DNA from: CAZBXE01 sp964496125
GTDB taxonomy: Bacteria; Chlamydiota; Chlamydiia; Chlamydiales; CAZBXE01
DNA length: 64,000 nucleotides
Assembly: GCA_964496125.1 (NCBI GenBank)
Contig: CAZBXE010000008.1
Coordinates: 18,023-82,022, forward strand
Direction of reading: 5' to 3'
Shown: in pieces, positions 42,001-50,400 of the stretch
Layout: every line of letters starts with the position of its first letter
Numbering within the stretch: the stretch's first letter is position 1
The notes under the pieces: model-generated
The model's input: only the letters and a program-made list of their open reading frames with translations
Database searches by the model: none
What the model was told of the DNA's origin: nothing
Program-made: the position numbers and the translations under genes

Positions 42001-42528
42001 TTCCCCTAAAATAGCCTCCCCAATATGGTTTAAGTTAACACGAATGCCTTCGGCACTTCTTTTTTTTATCTCTTTTTCTAGTTTACCAGGCTCACCTGGT
42101 AATACAAGACCCTCCAATTCTTTGATCATCATAGTCTTCATGAGAGGAACGAACAGAAACGGCGCCATTTTCGCAAAAAACTTAAAAATATAAAGACACG
42201 CCTTTTGCCAAGGAAGAAGAAACTGTGGCATCCCGTAGCGATTCAGCAAGTGCACCACTTGGTCTGCAATCCGGCTGTTTCTGCTGCTTCGAAAACATTG
42301 GTCGGTTAGCCGTAGTAAAAAAACCTTTCCCTTCTGATCAGAAAGAAGACGGGCTAAGCTTTCTTGCTGCTTGCGTTCTTTTCTTGTTTGTACACGGGTA
42401 GACTCCTGAAGCAAAAGCCCTGCCAGGAGAATGGCTTTTTCTCCCCGCTCTTCATCGGAAGAGAAAGGATGCTTCTCTGCCGCCCAAAGAATCTTGCCTG
42501 CTGCCTCTAGAAAGCTTGCCGATACCAT
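38965..42528 (-). CDS. putA: Bifunctional proline dehydrogenase / L-glutamate gamma-semialdehyde dehydrogenase
   Basis: 1187 residues. The N-terminal half is the FAD proline dehydrogenase barrel (VNLDMEEYRDLHITLDLF, ICLRIVKGANLAMEE, FEMLGGMADHQRR, YLVRRLDENTA). The second half is an aldehyde dehydrogenase (VLVTPPWNFPCSIPVGGIAAAL, GELGGKNSIIV, catalytic Cys in HAGQKCSACS, KELFGPVLSV). A further ~190-residue C-terminal extension (from about 1000) resembles the extra domain of long PutA proteins. Converts proline to glutamate, passing electrons to quinone and NAD+. No DNA-binding ribbon-helix-helix at the N-terminus, so not a self-regulator. Links to the respiratory operon metabolically. Confidence 0.95.
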   Translation of the reverse strand: MVSASFLEAAGKILWAAEKHPFSSDEERGEKAILLAGLLLQESTRVQTRKERKQQESLARLLSDQKGKVFLLRLTDQCFRSSRNSRIADQVVHLLNRYGMPQFLLPWQKACLYIFKFFAKMAPFLFVPLMKTMMIKELEGLVLPGEPGKLEKEIKKRSAEGIRVNLNHIGEAILGEKEAKKRLTTYLEDLSKEEVEVISVKISSISSRIKLLALEETLSILSERLAELYRVALPKQKLVNLDMEEYRDLHITLDLFQRVLDQKEFFHLTAGIVLQSYLPDSFSLQKKLTTWAMERVKKGGAPICLRIVKGANLAMEELEASMQGWTAAPYPSKENVDANFKKMLTYGCKPEHAKAVQIGVASHNLFDIAYALLLRAENGLEKQVHFEMLGGMADHQRRVVQSLAKEMLLYCPAAARENFHSAVAYLVRRLDENTAPHNFLRNAFGLKVGSSEWKEQAEAFLKSCRNADSVSFDPRRTEKRKSFAFADKYHHEPDIDFAKKVNQEWVKKSLAEFAHKKTRIVPLVVSGEFIKIKQREKGGIDPSCPGNAFYTYTVADESLADKSLACAKKSQQSWGYLPMKERSRLLFAAAEKFRERRGELIAAMVADTGKVVLEADPEVTEAIDFLEYYRRNAEELFAMKDLTWTPKGVVLVTPPWNFPCSIPVGGIAAALAAGNSVIFKPAPQAVLVGFTVAKLFWEAGISPEVLQFLPCEDEPVGSQLIKDPRVDAILLTGGFNTARHFLALAPGISLIGELGGKNSIIVTSLSDRDLAVKDIVKSAFLHAGQKCSACSLAILEKEVYHSLQFREQLCDAAESLKVGSAWDLDTDIGPLIDLPNERLKCGLSVLEEGEEWLLAPKNDPENPQLFTPGIKIGVTQKSTTYKKELFGPVLSVMCAENMEHALQLANGTEYGLTAGLQTLDDREREFWLAKIEAGNCYINRGITGAIVERQPFGGWKHSQFGPGGKAGGPNFVLQLLHPQQKGLPEEQEAPPECVGLIRERVAAEELKLFDASVGSYSFYWKSYFSKGHDPSNVRGQDNIFRYVPHDRLILRLMPTDAPIDFYRFVAAAFMCGAKPTISGTVSEKGFWKSFNIEIVEESEDTFAQRVSQGEGARVRFLGPIEPHLLRKLHKNGVYVYTGPVLANGRIELLHYLKEQSISFDYHRYGNLGMREETLDADERRTKGGSRT

Positions 42529-42592
42529 ATCGCGACCCTAGCAGAAAAGAACCTTTACAAAAAGAGTTTCATTGATCCAAAATGCACCTACT

Positions 42593-43837
42593 ATGGTTAC
42601 CCGTTTTTTTCTTTTCTTTCTCTTTCTTTTGTCTACTGCCCTAGCTAGCGAGCCAAAAGTCTCCCTGGGTGTGGAGAATCTCCTCAATACCAACAAGATT
42701 TCACTCCTTCTCGGAAAAAGAGTAGGGCTTGTGACAAACCACACAGGCGTGGATGGGAAATTAAGACCGACAGTCTCTTGTCTTAAGGAAAAAGCAAAAG
42801 AGGGAGGATACCAAGTTACAGCCTTCTTTGCCCCAGAACATGGCCTGACAGGCGCACACCACAACTCTGAAAAAGTGGAACATGCTAAGGACAAAGATGG
42901 TATCCCCATCTTCAGTCTCCATGGATCTGCCACCCGCCCCACCCCCGATATGCTGAAAGAGGTAGATATCATTCTCTACGATATCCAAGATATTGGTTGC
43001 CGCTCGTATACCTATGCCACAACTCTTTTCTACGTGATGGAAGAGGCGGCAAAACACCACATTCCCGTGGTAGTTCTCGACCGCCCTAACCCCATGGGAG
43101 GTCTTCTGATTGACGGACCTATGCTCGAGGAAAAGTGGCGCTCTATGGTAGGCTACATTAACGTTCCCTACTGTCATGGGATGACAATCGGTGAGCTTGC
43201 CCTCTTTTTCAATGGCGAGTACAAAATTGGCTGTGAGCTACATGTTATCCCTATGAAAGGCTGGCACAGAGAGATGCTTTACAAAGACACAGGTCTGACT
43301 TGGATTCCAACAAGCCCACAGCTTCCCGAGAATGACACCCCCTTTTTTTACCCCACGACAGGCATTTTAGGAGAGCTTCAGATCTTAAATATCGGGATAG
43401 GCTATACTCTTCCCTTTAAAATCGTGGGAGCGCCATGGATTGATGCAGAAAAATTTGCAGATAGTCTTAACAAGCAAAAGTTTCCGGGGGTCCACTTCCA
43501 GCCTTTTTATTATAAACCCTTTTTTGGTCGCTTTGCACAAAAAGACTGCCAGGGGGTGTTGATTGTACTAGAAGACCCAAAGGTTTACAAACCTGTATCT
43601 ACACAATTTCTTATCCTTGGCATGCTCAAAAGCCTTTATCCAGAGCAATTTCAGGTTGCGCTGAAAGAAGTAAAGCATCGCAAGGAGATGTTCCACAAAG
43701 TGAATGGGACGGAAAAAGTTTACAATACTCTTGTGGATGAGCCCTTTGCTGTCTGGCCACTTAGACGCTTGCATGAAGAGGAGAGGAAACAATTCTACCA
43801 TACCCGCAAAAAATACCTGCTTAAAGAGTACGCTTAA
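42593..43837 (+). CDS. namZ: Exo-beta-N-acetylmuramidase NamZ (DUF1343 family)
   Basis: About 414 residues from ATG 42593, which begins a signal peptide (MVTRFFLFFLFLLSTALA). DUF1343 features: GLVTNHTGVDG, FFAPEHGLTG, LYDIQDIGCRSYTYATTLFYVMEEAA, LDRPNPMGG, GPMLEE and YCHGMTIGELALFFN. Family members split N-acetylmuramic acid from the non-reducing end of peptidoglycan pieces. In a chlamydia, which has a sparse septal peptidoglycan, this suggests periplasmic turnover or recycling. Divergent from putA. Confidence 0.88.
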   Translation: MVTRFFLFFLFLLSTALASEPKVSLGVENLLNTNKISLLLGKRVGLVTNHTGVDGKLRPTVSCLKEKAKEGGYQVTAFFAPEHGLTGAHHNSEKVEHAKDKDGIPIFSLHGSATRPTPDMLKEVDIILYDIQDIGCRSYTYATTLFYVMEEAAKHHIPVVVLDRPNPMGGLLIDGPMLEEKWRSMVGYINVPYCHGMTIGELALFFNGEYKIGCELHVIPMKGWHREMLYKDTGLTWIPTSPQLPENDTPFFYPTTGILGELQILNIGIGYTLPFKIVGAPWIDAEKFADSLNKQKFPGVHFQPFYYKPFFGRFAQKDCQGVLIVLEDPKVYKPVSTQFLILGMLKSLYPEQFQVALKEVKHRKEMFHKVNGTEKVYNTLVDEPFAVWPLRRLHEEERKQFYHTRKKYLLKEYA

Positions 43838-43860
43838 GCAGTCACTCATTTGCCTAAGAT

Positions 43861-43887
43861 TTAGCAGTTGAGACAAGTATTTGCTAA
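43861..43887 (+). promoter_or_regulatory. Degenerate CIRCE-like operator upstream of groES
   Basis: TTAGCAGTT - 9 bases - ATTTGCTAA, 27 bases in total, exactly the geometry of the CIRCE element (TTAGCACTC-N9-GAGTGCTAA) bound by HrcA. The outer six bases of both arms match; the inner three mostly do not. It lies 16 bases upstream of the -35 box. Confidence 0.5.
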
Positions 43888-43903
43888 AAAACGCTTTCCC
43901 CTC

Positions 43904-43933
43904 TTGACAGATAACGGGTGCGGCGGTTACTAT
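43904..43933 (+). promoter_or_regulatory. groES promoter
   Basis: TTGACA (43904-43909), 18-base GC-rich spacer, TACTAT (43928-43933), ~40 bases upstream of ATG 43974 with AAGGAG before the start. Confidence 0.65.
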
Positions 43934-43973
43934 TTCCTCTACCAAGCAAGAATTCTTTTTAAGGAGAACCCAT

Positions 43974-44279
43974 ATGACGAAAACCAGTATTAAACCTCTC
44001 GGTAACCGAGTCCTCATCAAAAGATCTAAAGCGAAATCTACTAAAGGAGGCATCCTTCTCCCTGATTCAGCACAGGAAAAACCAAAAGAAGGGGAAGTCA
44101 TCGCCGTTGGTCCCGGTAAAATAAGTGATCGTGGCGTCCTCGAAACTCCCTCTGTTCGAGTGGGTGATGTTGTTCTTTTTGGCTCCTATGCAGGAACAGA
44201 AGTAAAAAATTCAGGCTCTGAAGATGAAGAGCTCCTCATCATGAACGAAGATGAAATCATGGGCATTTTGTCCAAATAA
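43974..44279 (+). CDS. groS: Co-chaperonin GroES
   Basis: 101 residues. Forms the seven-fold lid of the GroEL chamber. Visible family features: IKPLGNRVLIKRSKAKSTKGGILLPDSAQ (N-terminal strand and mobile loop) split here as IKPLGNRVL and GGILLPDSAQEKPKEG, then GDVVLFGSYAGTEV and the C-terminal DEIMGIL. Start has AAGGAG at a good distance. Twelve bases separate it from groEL. Confidence 0.95.
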   Translation: MTKTSIKPLGNRVLIKRSKAKSTKGGILLPDSAQEKPKEGEVIAVGPGKISDRGVLETPSVRVGDVVLFGSYAGTEVKNSGSEDEELLIMNEDEIMGILSK

Positions 44280-44291
44280 AGAAAGGAGCGA

Positions 44292-45980
44292 ATGAAAATG
44301 AGCAAAATGCTGCAATTCAAAGAAGAAGCTCTCAAATCGATTTTGCGAGGCGTGAAAAAACTTGCAAAAGCAGTGAGTGTAACTCTCGGTCCTAAAGGGA
44401 GAAACGTTGTTATCAACAAAGGTTTTGGGGCTCCTCTCTCAACAAAAGACGGTGTCACCGTTGCTAAAGAGGTCGCTCTCAAAGACAAATTTGAAAACAT
44501 GGGAGCCCAGCTTGTTAAAGAAGTGGCAGCCAAAACTTCTGATGTCGCTGGCGATGGAACAACGACTGCGATTGTTCTGGCGGATGCGATTTTCTCCGCA
44601 GGAGTAAAAAACGTCACAGCTGGCACAAACCCTATGGTGATCAAAAAAGGGATCGATAAGGCCGTTGAGACTATCATCGAAGCCCTGTCCAAAATGGCAA
44701 CTCCCATCAATAGCAAAGAAGAAATCAAACAAATTGCTGCGATCTCCGCAAACAATGACAGCGAAATTGGGCAAATCATTGCCGATGCTATGGAGAAAGT
44801 GGGTAAAGATGGGATTATCTCCGTCTCTGAGGCAAAAGGGATCGATACAACTCTCGAAGTTGTAGAAGGACTCTCTTTCGACAAGGGGTACCTCTCTCCC
44901 TATTTCATTACAAACCCCGAAACGATGAAAGTAGAGCTAGCGAGCGCCAAGATCTTGATCGTGGACAAAAAGCTCTCCACAGCAAAAGATATCGTTCCCA
45001 TCTTGGAAAAGGTAGCTGAGAAAAACAGCCAGCCGCTTCTCATCATCGCAGAAGATGTGGATGGAGAAGCCTTAGCAACTCTTGTTGTCAACAAAGTAAA
45101 AGCAGGGCTTGCTGTCTGCGCTGTGAAAGCACCAGGCTTTGGGGACCGTAAAAAAGAGATGCTAGAAGATATCGCTATTCTCACTGGGGCAACGGTTGTC
45201 TCTGAAGATGTGGGCCTCAGCCTTGAAAACGTTGGCCTTGAAGTTCTTGGACGTGCGAAAAACATTAAGATCGCAAAAGATGAAACGACGATCGTCGATG
45301 GAGCAGGTGATCCTAAAAAAATCAAAGCAAGAATTGCTGAGATTAAAGGACAAATCGAGAGGTCTACTTCCGATTACGACAAGGAGAAGCTAGAAGAGCG
45401 TCTGGCAAAGATCGGCGGCGGTGTTGCGATCATTCTTCTGGGCGCTGCCACAGAAACAGAACTCAACGAGAAAAAAGCGCGCGTAGAGGATGCTCTTCAT
45501 GCCACGAGAGCCGCTGTCACAGAAGGGATTATCCCAGGCGGGGGAGTAGCTCTCTTAAGAGCTGTGAAAGCACTTGATAACTTGCAGCTTGAAGGCGATG
45601 AAGCTATCGGTCTTGGTATCATCCGCGATGCCGTAAGAGCACCAGCTACCATGATTGCCAATAACTGCGGTAAGCCTGGAACTCTCATTGCTGAAAAGAT
45701 CTACGAGTCAAAAGGTGCCTTTGGCTACAACGGACTTACAGATGCCTTTGAAGACCTTGTAAAAGCAGGCGTCATCGATCCAGTTCTTGTAACAAAGAAC
45801 GCACTTAGAAATGCAGCCTCCATAGCTGGACTGCTCCTTACTACGGCTGCCATGGTTACGGATAAGCCGAAACCAAAAGCGGAAGTTCCGACAGGAATGG
45901 GCGGCGGCATGGGCGGAATGCCCGGCATGGGTGGTATGGGTGGTATGGGTGGTATGGGTGGAATGGGTGGAATGTTCTAA
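44292..45980 (+). CDS. groL: Chaperonin GroEL
   Basis: 562 residues. Conserved GroEL segments: VTLGPKGRNVVINKGFG, KDGVTVAKE, DVAGDGTTTA (ATPase), AVKAPGFGDRKKEMLEDIA, GGGVA(I/L) twice, and a C-terminal Gly-Met tail ending in tandem MGG units (GGMGGMPGMGGMGGMGGMGG) as in chamber-lining tails. Chlamydiae usually carry several GroEL paralogues; being paired with groES and having the canonical tail argues that this is the main one. ATG 44292 follows GGAG; ATG 44298 is an alternative. Confidence 0.97.
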   Translation: MKMSKMLQFKEEALKSILRGVKKLAKAVSVTLGPKGRNVVINKGFGAPLSTKDGVTVAKEVALKDKFENMGAQLVKEVAAKTSDVAGDGTTTAIVLADAIFSAGVKNVTAGTNPMVIKKGIDKAVETIIEALSKMATPINSKEEIKQIAAISANNDSEIGQIIADAMEKVGKDGIISVSEAKGIDTTLEVVEGLSFDKGYLSPYFITNPETMKVELASAKILIVDKKLSTAKDIVPILEKVAEKNSQPLLIIAEDVDGEALATLVVNKVKAGLAVCAVKAPGFGDRKKEMLEDIAILTGATVVSEDVGLSLENVGLEVLGRAKNIKIAKDETTIVDGAGDPKKIKARIAEIKGQIERSTSDYDKEKLEERLAKIGGGVAIILLGAATETELNEKKARVEDALHATRAAVTEGIIPGGGVALLRAVKALDNLQLEGDEAIGLGIIRDAVRAPATMIANNCGKPGTLIAEKIYESKGAFGYNGLTDAFEDLVKAGVIDPVLVTKNALRNAASIAGLLLTTAAMVTDKPKPKAEVPTGMGGGMGGMPGMGGMGGMGGMGGMGGMF

Positions 45981-45989
45981 TCCAAGCAA

Positions 45990-46016
45990 GGGGGGCAGCT
46001 GTCTGCCCTCCTTTCT
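45990..46016. terminator. Terminator between groEL and trkA (probably bidirectional)
   Basis: GGGGGGCAG (45990-45998), loop CTGT, CTGCCCTCC (46003-46011) followed by TTTCTT. One G-T pair in a 9-bp stem. It lies between the convergent groEL and trkA stops. Confidence 0.75.
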
Positions 46017-46042
46017 TCATATCCTTCTACAAATCAAGCAGG

Positions 46043-47416
46043 CTAAAACATCTTTTCTAGATCATGCAGGTGTTTCGGACTGCTGATCAAGATCACTGTA
46101 TCTCCCGGAGATAAAATGCTCTCATCTGTTGGAATCAAGTTCCGTCCCCTATTTTGGATCATCCCAAAAAGCAGATCTTGAGGAAGTAGTTGCTTTAACT
46201 CTGCAAGCGGAATCCCTGCCAGCTTTGACTTGTGGGAAACGCTCATCTCAAAGACCTCAGCCTCATTTTCATAAAGGCCACCGATAGAAGTCACGTTTCC
46301 AAAGAGAGCAAGAGATAGAATACGGCTTCCTGTTGCGACTAGAGGCTGCACCACATGCGACAGCCCGGTGTCTTTAGCTAAAGATGCAAGAGTGGGATCG
46401 GTGATACTAACAATCGTCTGCATACAACCTGCTTTCTTAACCAGTGTTCCTGCCAAAATATTTGTTTCATCATGTGAAGTGCAAGCGATAAACACATCCA
46501 CACTCCCCAGTTTTTCAGATTCAATAAACTGAAAATCTGTCCCTTCATGGTGAATGATATGGCATCCCTTTAGACTATCTCTTAGCTCTCTGCATCTTTT
46601 ATAATCGTTATCGATGATACGCAAGTTAAAGTGGTCCTTCTCAAGCATCTTAGCCAAGTTGTAGCCTGTTTGTCCTCCCCCTAGGATCGCAATGCTCTTA
46701 ACCGCCTTAGAAGGAACATCTAGATAGGTGTGCACTTGCTGAACCGCTTCTCTTTCTCCTAAGAAGGTGATCTCATCCCCTGGATAGATATGATCATCAT
46801 CTTTCGGGAAAACCACCCTTTTTGAAAGCTTACCCGTTACAAGGCCCTGCGCAGCTCCCCTTCGGCAAATGAGAGCAACCATCAGGTTCTCTGGCAGCTT
46901 GAGCTCTTTAATCGGTTTTAACTCATGACGCCATGTGGTTGGGACCTCAAGTGTCCTAAGCTGCAAAGAACCATGCGCGAGGATGTCTACAAATAAGGAA
47001 CCAGGCGTGATTAAATATTTATAAATTTCACTTGCTACAAGCATCTCGGGACCAAGAAAATAGTCTACCGAAAAAATCCGTGCTAGATCAAGGCGAGTCT
47101 GATTTAAGTACCGCCGATTTCTTACCCGAGCAATTGTTTTTGGATATCCCAAATTTTTGGCTAGAGAACAGCTAACAAAGTTGGCTTCATCGTTTCTTGT
47201 CATTGCAATCAAAAGCTCGGGGGAAAACTTGAGGAGCTCTTCTAAAATGCGAATGCTTGTGCCTTCCCCCTGTATAATCTCAACATCTTGCTCTCCTGCG
47301 ATTTCAGCAAGTTTTTTCCCATCTGGATCTACTAAAATCACTTTTTGTTTTTCCTTGGAGAGTAGGGATGCAACATACGTGCCAACCTCATCCAAGCCTA
47401 CAATCACAATGGCCAT
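46043..47416 (-). CDS. trkA: Trk potassium uptake regulatory subunit TrkA
   Basis: 457 residues with the doubled layout of TrkA: two NAD-binding RCK-N domains (start AIVIVGLDEVGTYVASLL, second near residue 230 with SIAILGGGQTGYNLAKML) each followed by an RCK-C domain. The acidic strand ends VILVDPDGKKL and LRIIDNDYKRC are normal nucleotide-binding features. TrkA is a peripheral membrane ring that gates the TrkH/TrkG potassium channel. No trkH is seen in the window. The start ATG 47416 has no clear ribosome site. Confidence 0.92.
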   Translation of the reverse strand: MAIVIVGLDEVGTYVASLLSKEKQKVILVDPDGKKLAEIAGEQDVEIIQGEGTSIRILEELLKFSPELLIAMTRNDEANFVSCSLAKNLGYPKTIARVRNRRYLNQTRLDLARIFSVDYFLGPEMLVASEIYKYLITPGSLFVDILAHGSLQLRTLEVPTTWRHELKPIKELKLPENLMVALICRRGAAQGLVTGKLSKRVVFPKDDDHIYPGDEITFLGEREAVQQVHTYLDVPSKAVKSIAILGGGQTGYNLAKMLEKDHFNLRIIDNDYKRCRELRDSLKGCHIIHHEGTDFQFIESEKLGSVDVFIACTSHDETNILAGTLVKKAGCMQTIVSITDPTLASLAKDTGLSHVVQPLVATGSRILSLALFGNVTSIGGLYENEAEVFEMSVSHKSKLAGIPLAELKQLLPQDLLFGMIQNRGRNLIPTDESILSPGDTVILISSPKHLHDLEKMF

Positions 47417-47439
47417 ACCCTATACATAGAGCAAAATAG

Positions 47440-47467
47440 TTGGAAATAAAAGAAAAACCCCTATAAC
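47440..47467 (+). promoter_or_regulatory. Promoter of the RHS gene
   Basis: TTGGAA (47440-47445), 16-base spacer, TATAAC (47462-47467). Ten bases separate the -10 box from ATG 47478, leaving a predicted leader of only ~3 bases and no ribosome binding site. Confidence 0.55.
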
Positions 47468-47477
47468 CTTATTTCTT

Positions 47478-50400
47478 ATGCGTAAGACCTTCATTTTCAT
47501 GCTACTAGTTCAACCTCTCCTTGCAGAATCATCCTACGAGATCAACTGGGATGAGGCAAAAACTAGGCCTGTCTGTATAGAAAGCCACCTAAATGGCAGA
47601 TTGCTCAAAAAGGACATTTTGGTCTGGGAAGAGGAAAACTCCAAAACTCCCGCAGCGCATCTTGTTGAAAATGAAAAAGGTGAAGTCGTCTCTTATCATA
47701 AGATCAAACGTGACAAACAAGGGCGCCTTTTAGAAGTTACCCTCTACGGCAACCTGACCGGCCGAGGCAAGCCCGTCATCGCTTTGGATGACAAGCAGCA
47801 AGTTGCGGATCCAGAGGTTGAAAAGTACACAGTCGCCTATCGCTATGAAGGGGAAAGGCTTGCAGAAATTTGCGAAGATAACGGCAAGAATATCCTCTAC
47901 CTCTACGATCCCCTTCTCAATAAATTAGATGCAAAACTTGTCCGAGAAGGGGAGAGGATTATACACCGTACTTTTTACCTCTACGACACAGAGGGAAACT
48001 GTATTGAAGAAATCTTAGACAATGGATGTATGCCTTCTCGCACTGACCTTACTTCTGTCACCTGGCAGCATACCATGAAAAATAAGACGCTAGGACAAGA
48101 GATTGATCAAATCGATTTTGTTGACAGCAGTCCAGGAAACGATCTACCTCCCCTTGATGCCACTTTGCTTCTCCGAGCCGAAAAGGGCGGTTCTCTAGTC
48201 CAAGAAGATCTCTACGATCCAGAGGGGCTGTGCAAACGCTCTAAGCTTCTTGACTATGAAAATGGAAAACAAATCTCCCTTCTTGATTCTGAGGGGATTT
48301 TTGAGGAGAGAACTCTAGATGACAGGGGGTGTCTTCTTTCTCTGAATACAACATTTTCTGGAGGGATAGAGACAACAATTTTTGATACAGAAGGGCGTCT
48401 TCTACAAAAAGATGTGCTCTTAGATACAGGAGAAAGGAGCAGGCGTACACGGGCCTACAACGAAGATGGGCAGTGCGTTTCCATCACAGATGAATGTGGA
48501 AACAAAACTCTTTTTGAGTACGATTCACTCAAGCGCCTTATCAAAATCACCTATCCCGAGGTTGAAGGACAGATCTTTACAGAGGAAATGGCCTACGATC
48601 TCAATCACTGCGAAGTCGCAAGAAAAGATATGAATGGCTACGTTACACATTCGGAATATAACACACGCAAACAGCTGACAAAAAGGCTCTATCCTGATGG
48701 GAGAAAGGAAGAGTTTTTCTATGATCTCTCTGGAAAATTGCAAAATAGCACGCCCATTCTGTCTTTAGAAACAAAGTCTTCCCTTAGCCTAACGCAACAG
48801 GAAGAAAAACCTCTTCACACCGAATATTTCTATGGAAAAACAGGGGTCACGGTGGGAGAAGTCTTCAAAAATGGCACAACCCAAATAAAGAGCTACGATG
48901 CCCTAGGAAGGATACGCTCTCTGGTCACAAGGGGCCTCTTCGGCACTATCCTCCTCACAGAAGAATTTGCTTGCGATGGAAATGGGAATATCATCGAAAG
49001 GAAAAGAACAGATTCTCTTGGCAAATCAGTGATCACAAGAGCAAAATATGGCCCTATGAACCGTCTAGAAGAGATCATAGAAGATCCAGATACGCCTCAT
49101 GAAAAAGTAACATCTTACGAGTACACAAGTTCAGGGAAGTTAGATACAATCAGAAAGCCAAACGGCATCAGCCTGATCTATGAATACGATGAGTCTGAAC
49201 GGATCTCTTCTTTCTTAGCCTCCGATGCAAGCTTTGCATATCGTTTCACCTACGATGAAGCAGACCGAATCATAGGTATCCAAGACTTAATTAAGCAGAC
49301 GCAAACCCTACGAGAGTATAGTAAAGAAGGCTACCTTTTAAAAGAGGTGCTTGGAAATGGTCTTTTCCTCGAAAATACGTATGACGAAAAAGGGCGCAGA
49401 AACAAAATTGTTTTTCCTGATGGTTCGGAAATTCGCTACCACTACGAAGGAGAACTCCTGTCCTTTGTTCAAAGAGTGCAAAATGAAGGAGCTGTTTCTT
49501 ATACACACTCTTACAAAAGCTATTCACCCGAGGGGCATCTTCTTCTTTCTGAAATGATAGGGGAAGCAGGAGAAATCTCTTACGGGTGGAAAAATGGAAA
49601 AGCCTGTCTTCTTACCTCGCCCTATCTTAGTGAAGTAAATCTTGACACTCCCACAGAAAAAACCCTACATCACGATCTTTTTGATGCCTTTGAAAATGTC
49701 TATGCCTACGATGAGTTAGGGCAACTGATCGAAGAAGAAGGAATGTTCCAAAAAAAATACCCTTTTAATGCGCATGGAGAGTCTTTGGAAAGGGAGGGTT
49801 TTCTCTTTGATCTCCAAGGAAACTTGGTGGAAAAGAGGGAGGGTGGGACCCTGAAAAAGTATCACTATGATGCTTTAGATCGTCTTATACAGGTGGAGAC
49901 TCCAGGAAAAGAGTGTATTACACACACCTACGATGCTTTTTCCCGAAGACTACAAACAGAAAGAACCTCCTTTGAGGCTGACACAAAGGAAACGATCTAC
50001 TACCTCTACGATCATTACAACGAAATAGGCGCGTTTGCCTCTCTTGATCACCCAATAGAACTTCGCGTACTCGGCCTCGGGTATGGAGCTGAAATTGGAG
50101 CTGCTGTCGCCCTGGAAATCGGGGGGAAGGTTTATGCGCCTGTGCACGATTTGCGTGGTAATGTGGCTTGTCTTGTTGACATCGAAAACAAAAAGGCCAT
50201 AGAAACGATCCGGTATGCCGCCTTTGGAGAGAAGGTCATTCTCAATGAACAAGGACAAATCAAAAAAAATTCCTTAACCAGCTGGCACTTGGCCGGTAAG
50301 CGAAGTGAATCAAATGATGATCTCATCTTCTTTGGAAAAAGGTACTATAGCCCGACACTCTGCTGTTTTGTCTCAAAAGATCCTCTGTATGATTTCGACC

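Noticed and set aside
43568..44101. 177-codon minus-strand frame crossing the groES promoter
   Set aside because: Runs through the end of namZ, the operator, the promoter and groES; hydrophobic reverse shadow.
44186..44884. 232-codon antisense frame in groEL
   Set aside because: Reverse translation of a strongly coding gene; Ser/Ile/Ala-rich without motifs.
45895..45977. Tandem 9-base repeats as a microsatellite or phase-variable tract
   Set aside because: They encode the normal Gly-Gly-Met tail of GroEL, in frame and of ordinary length.
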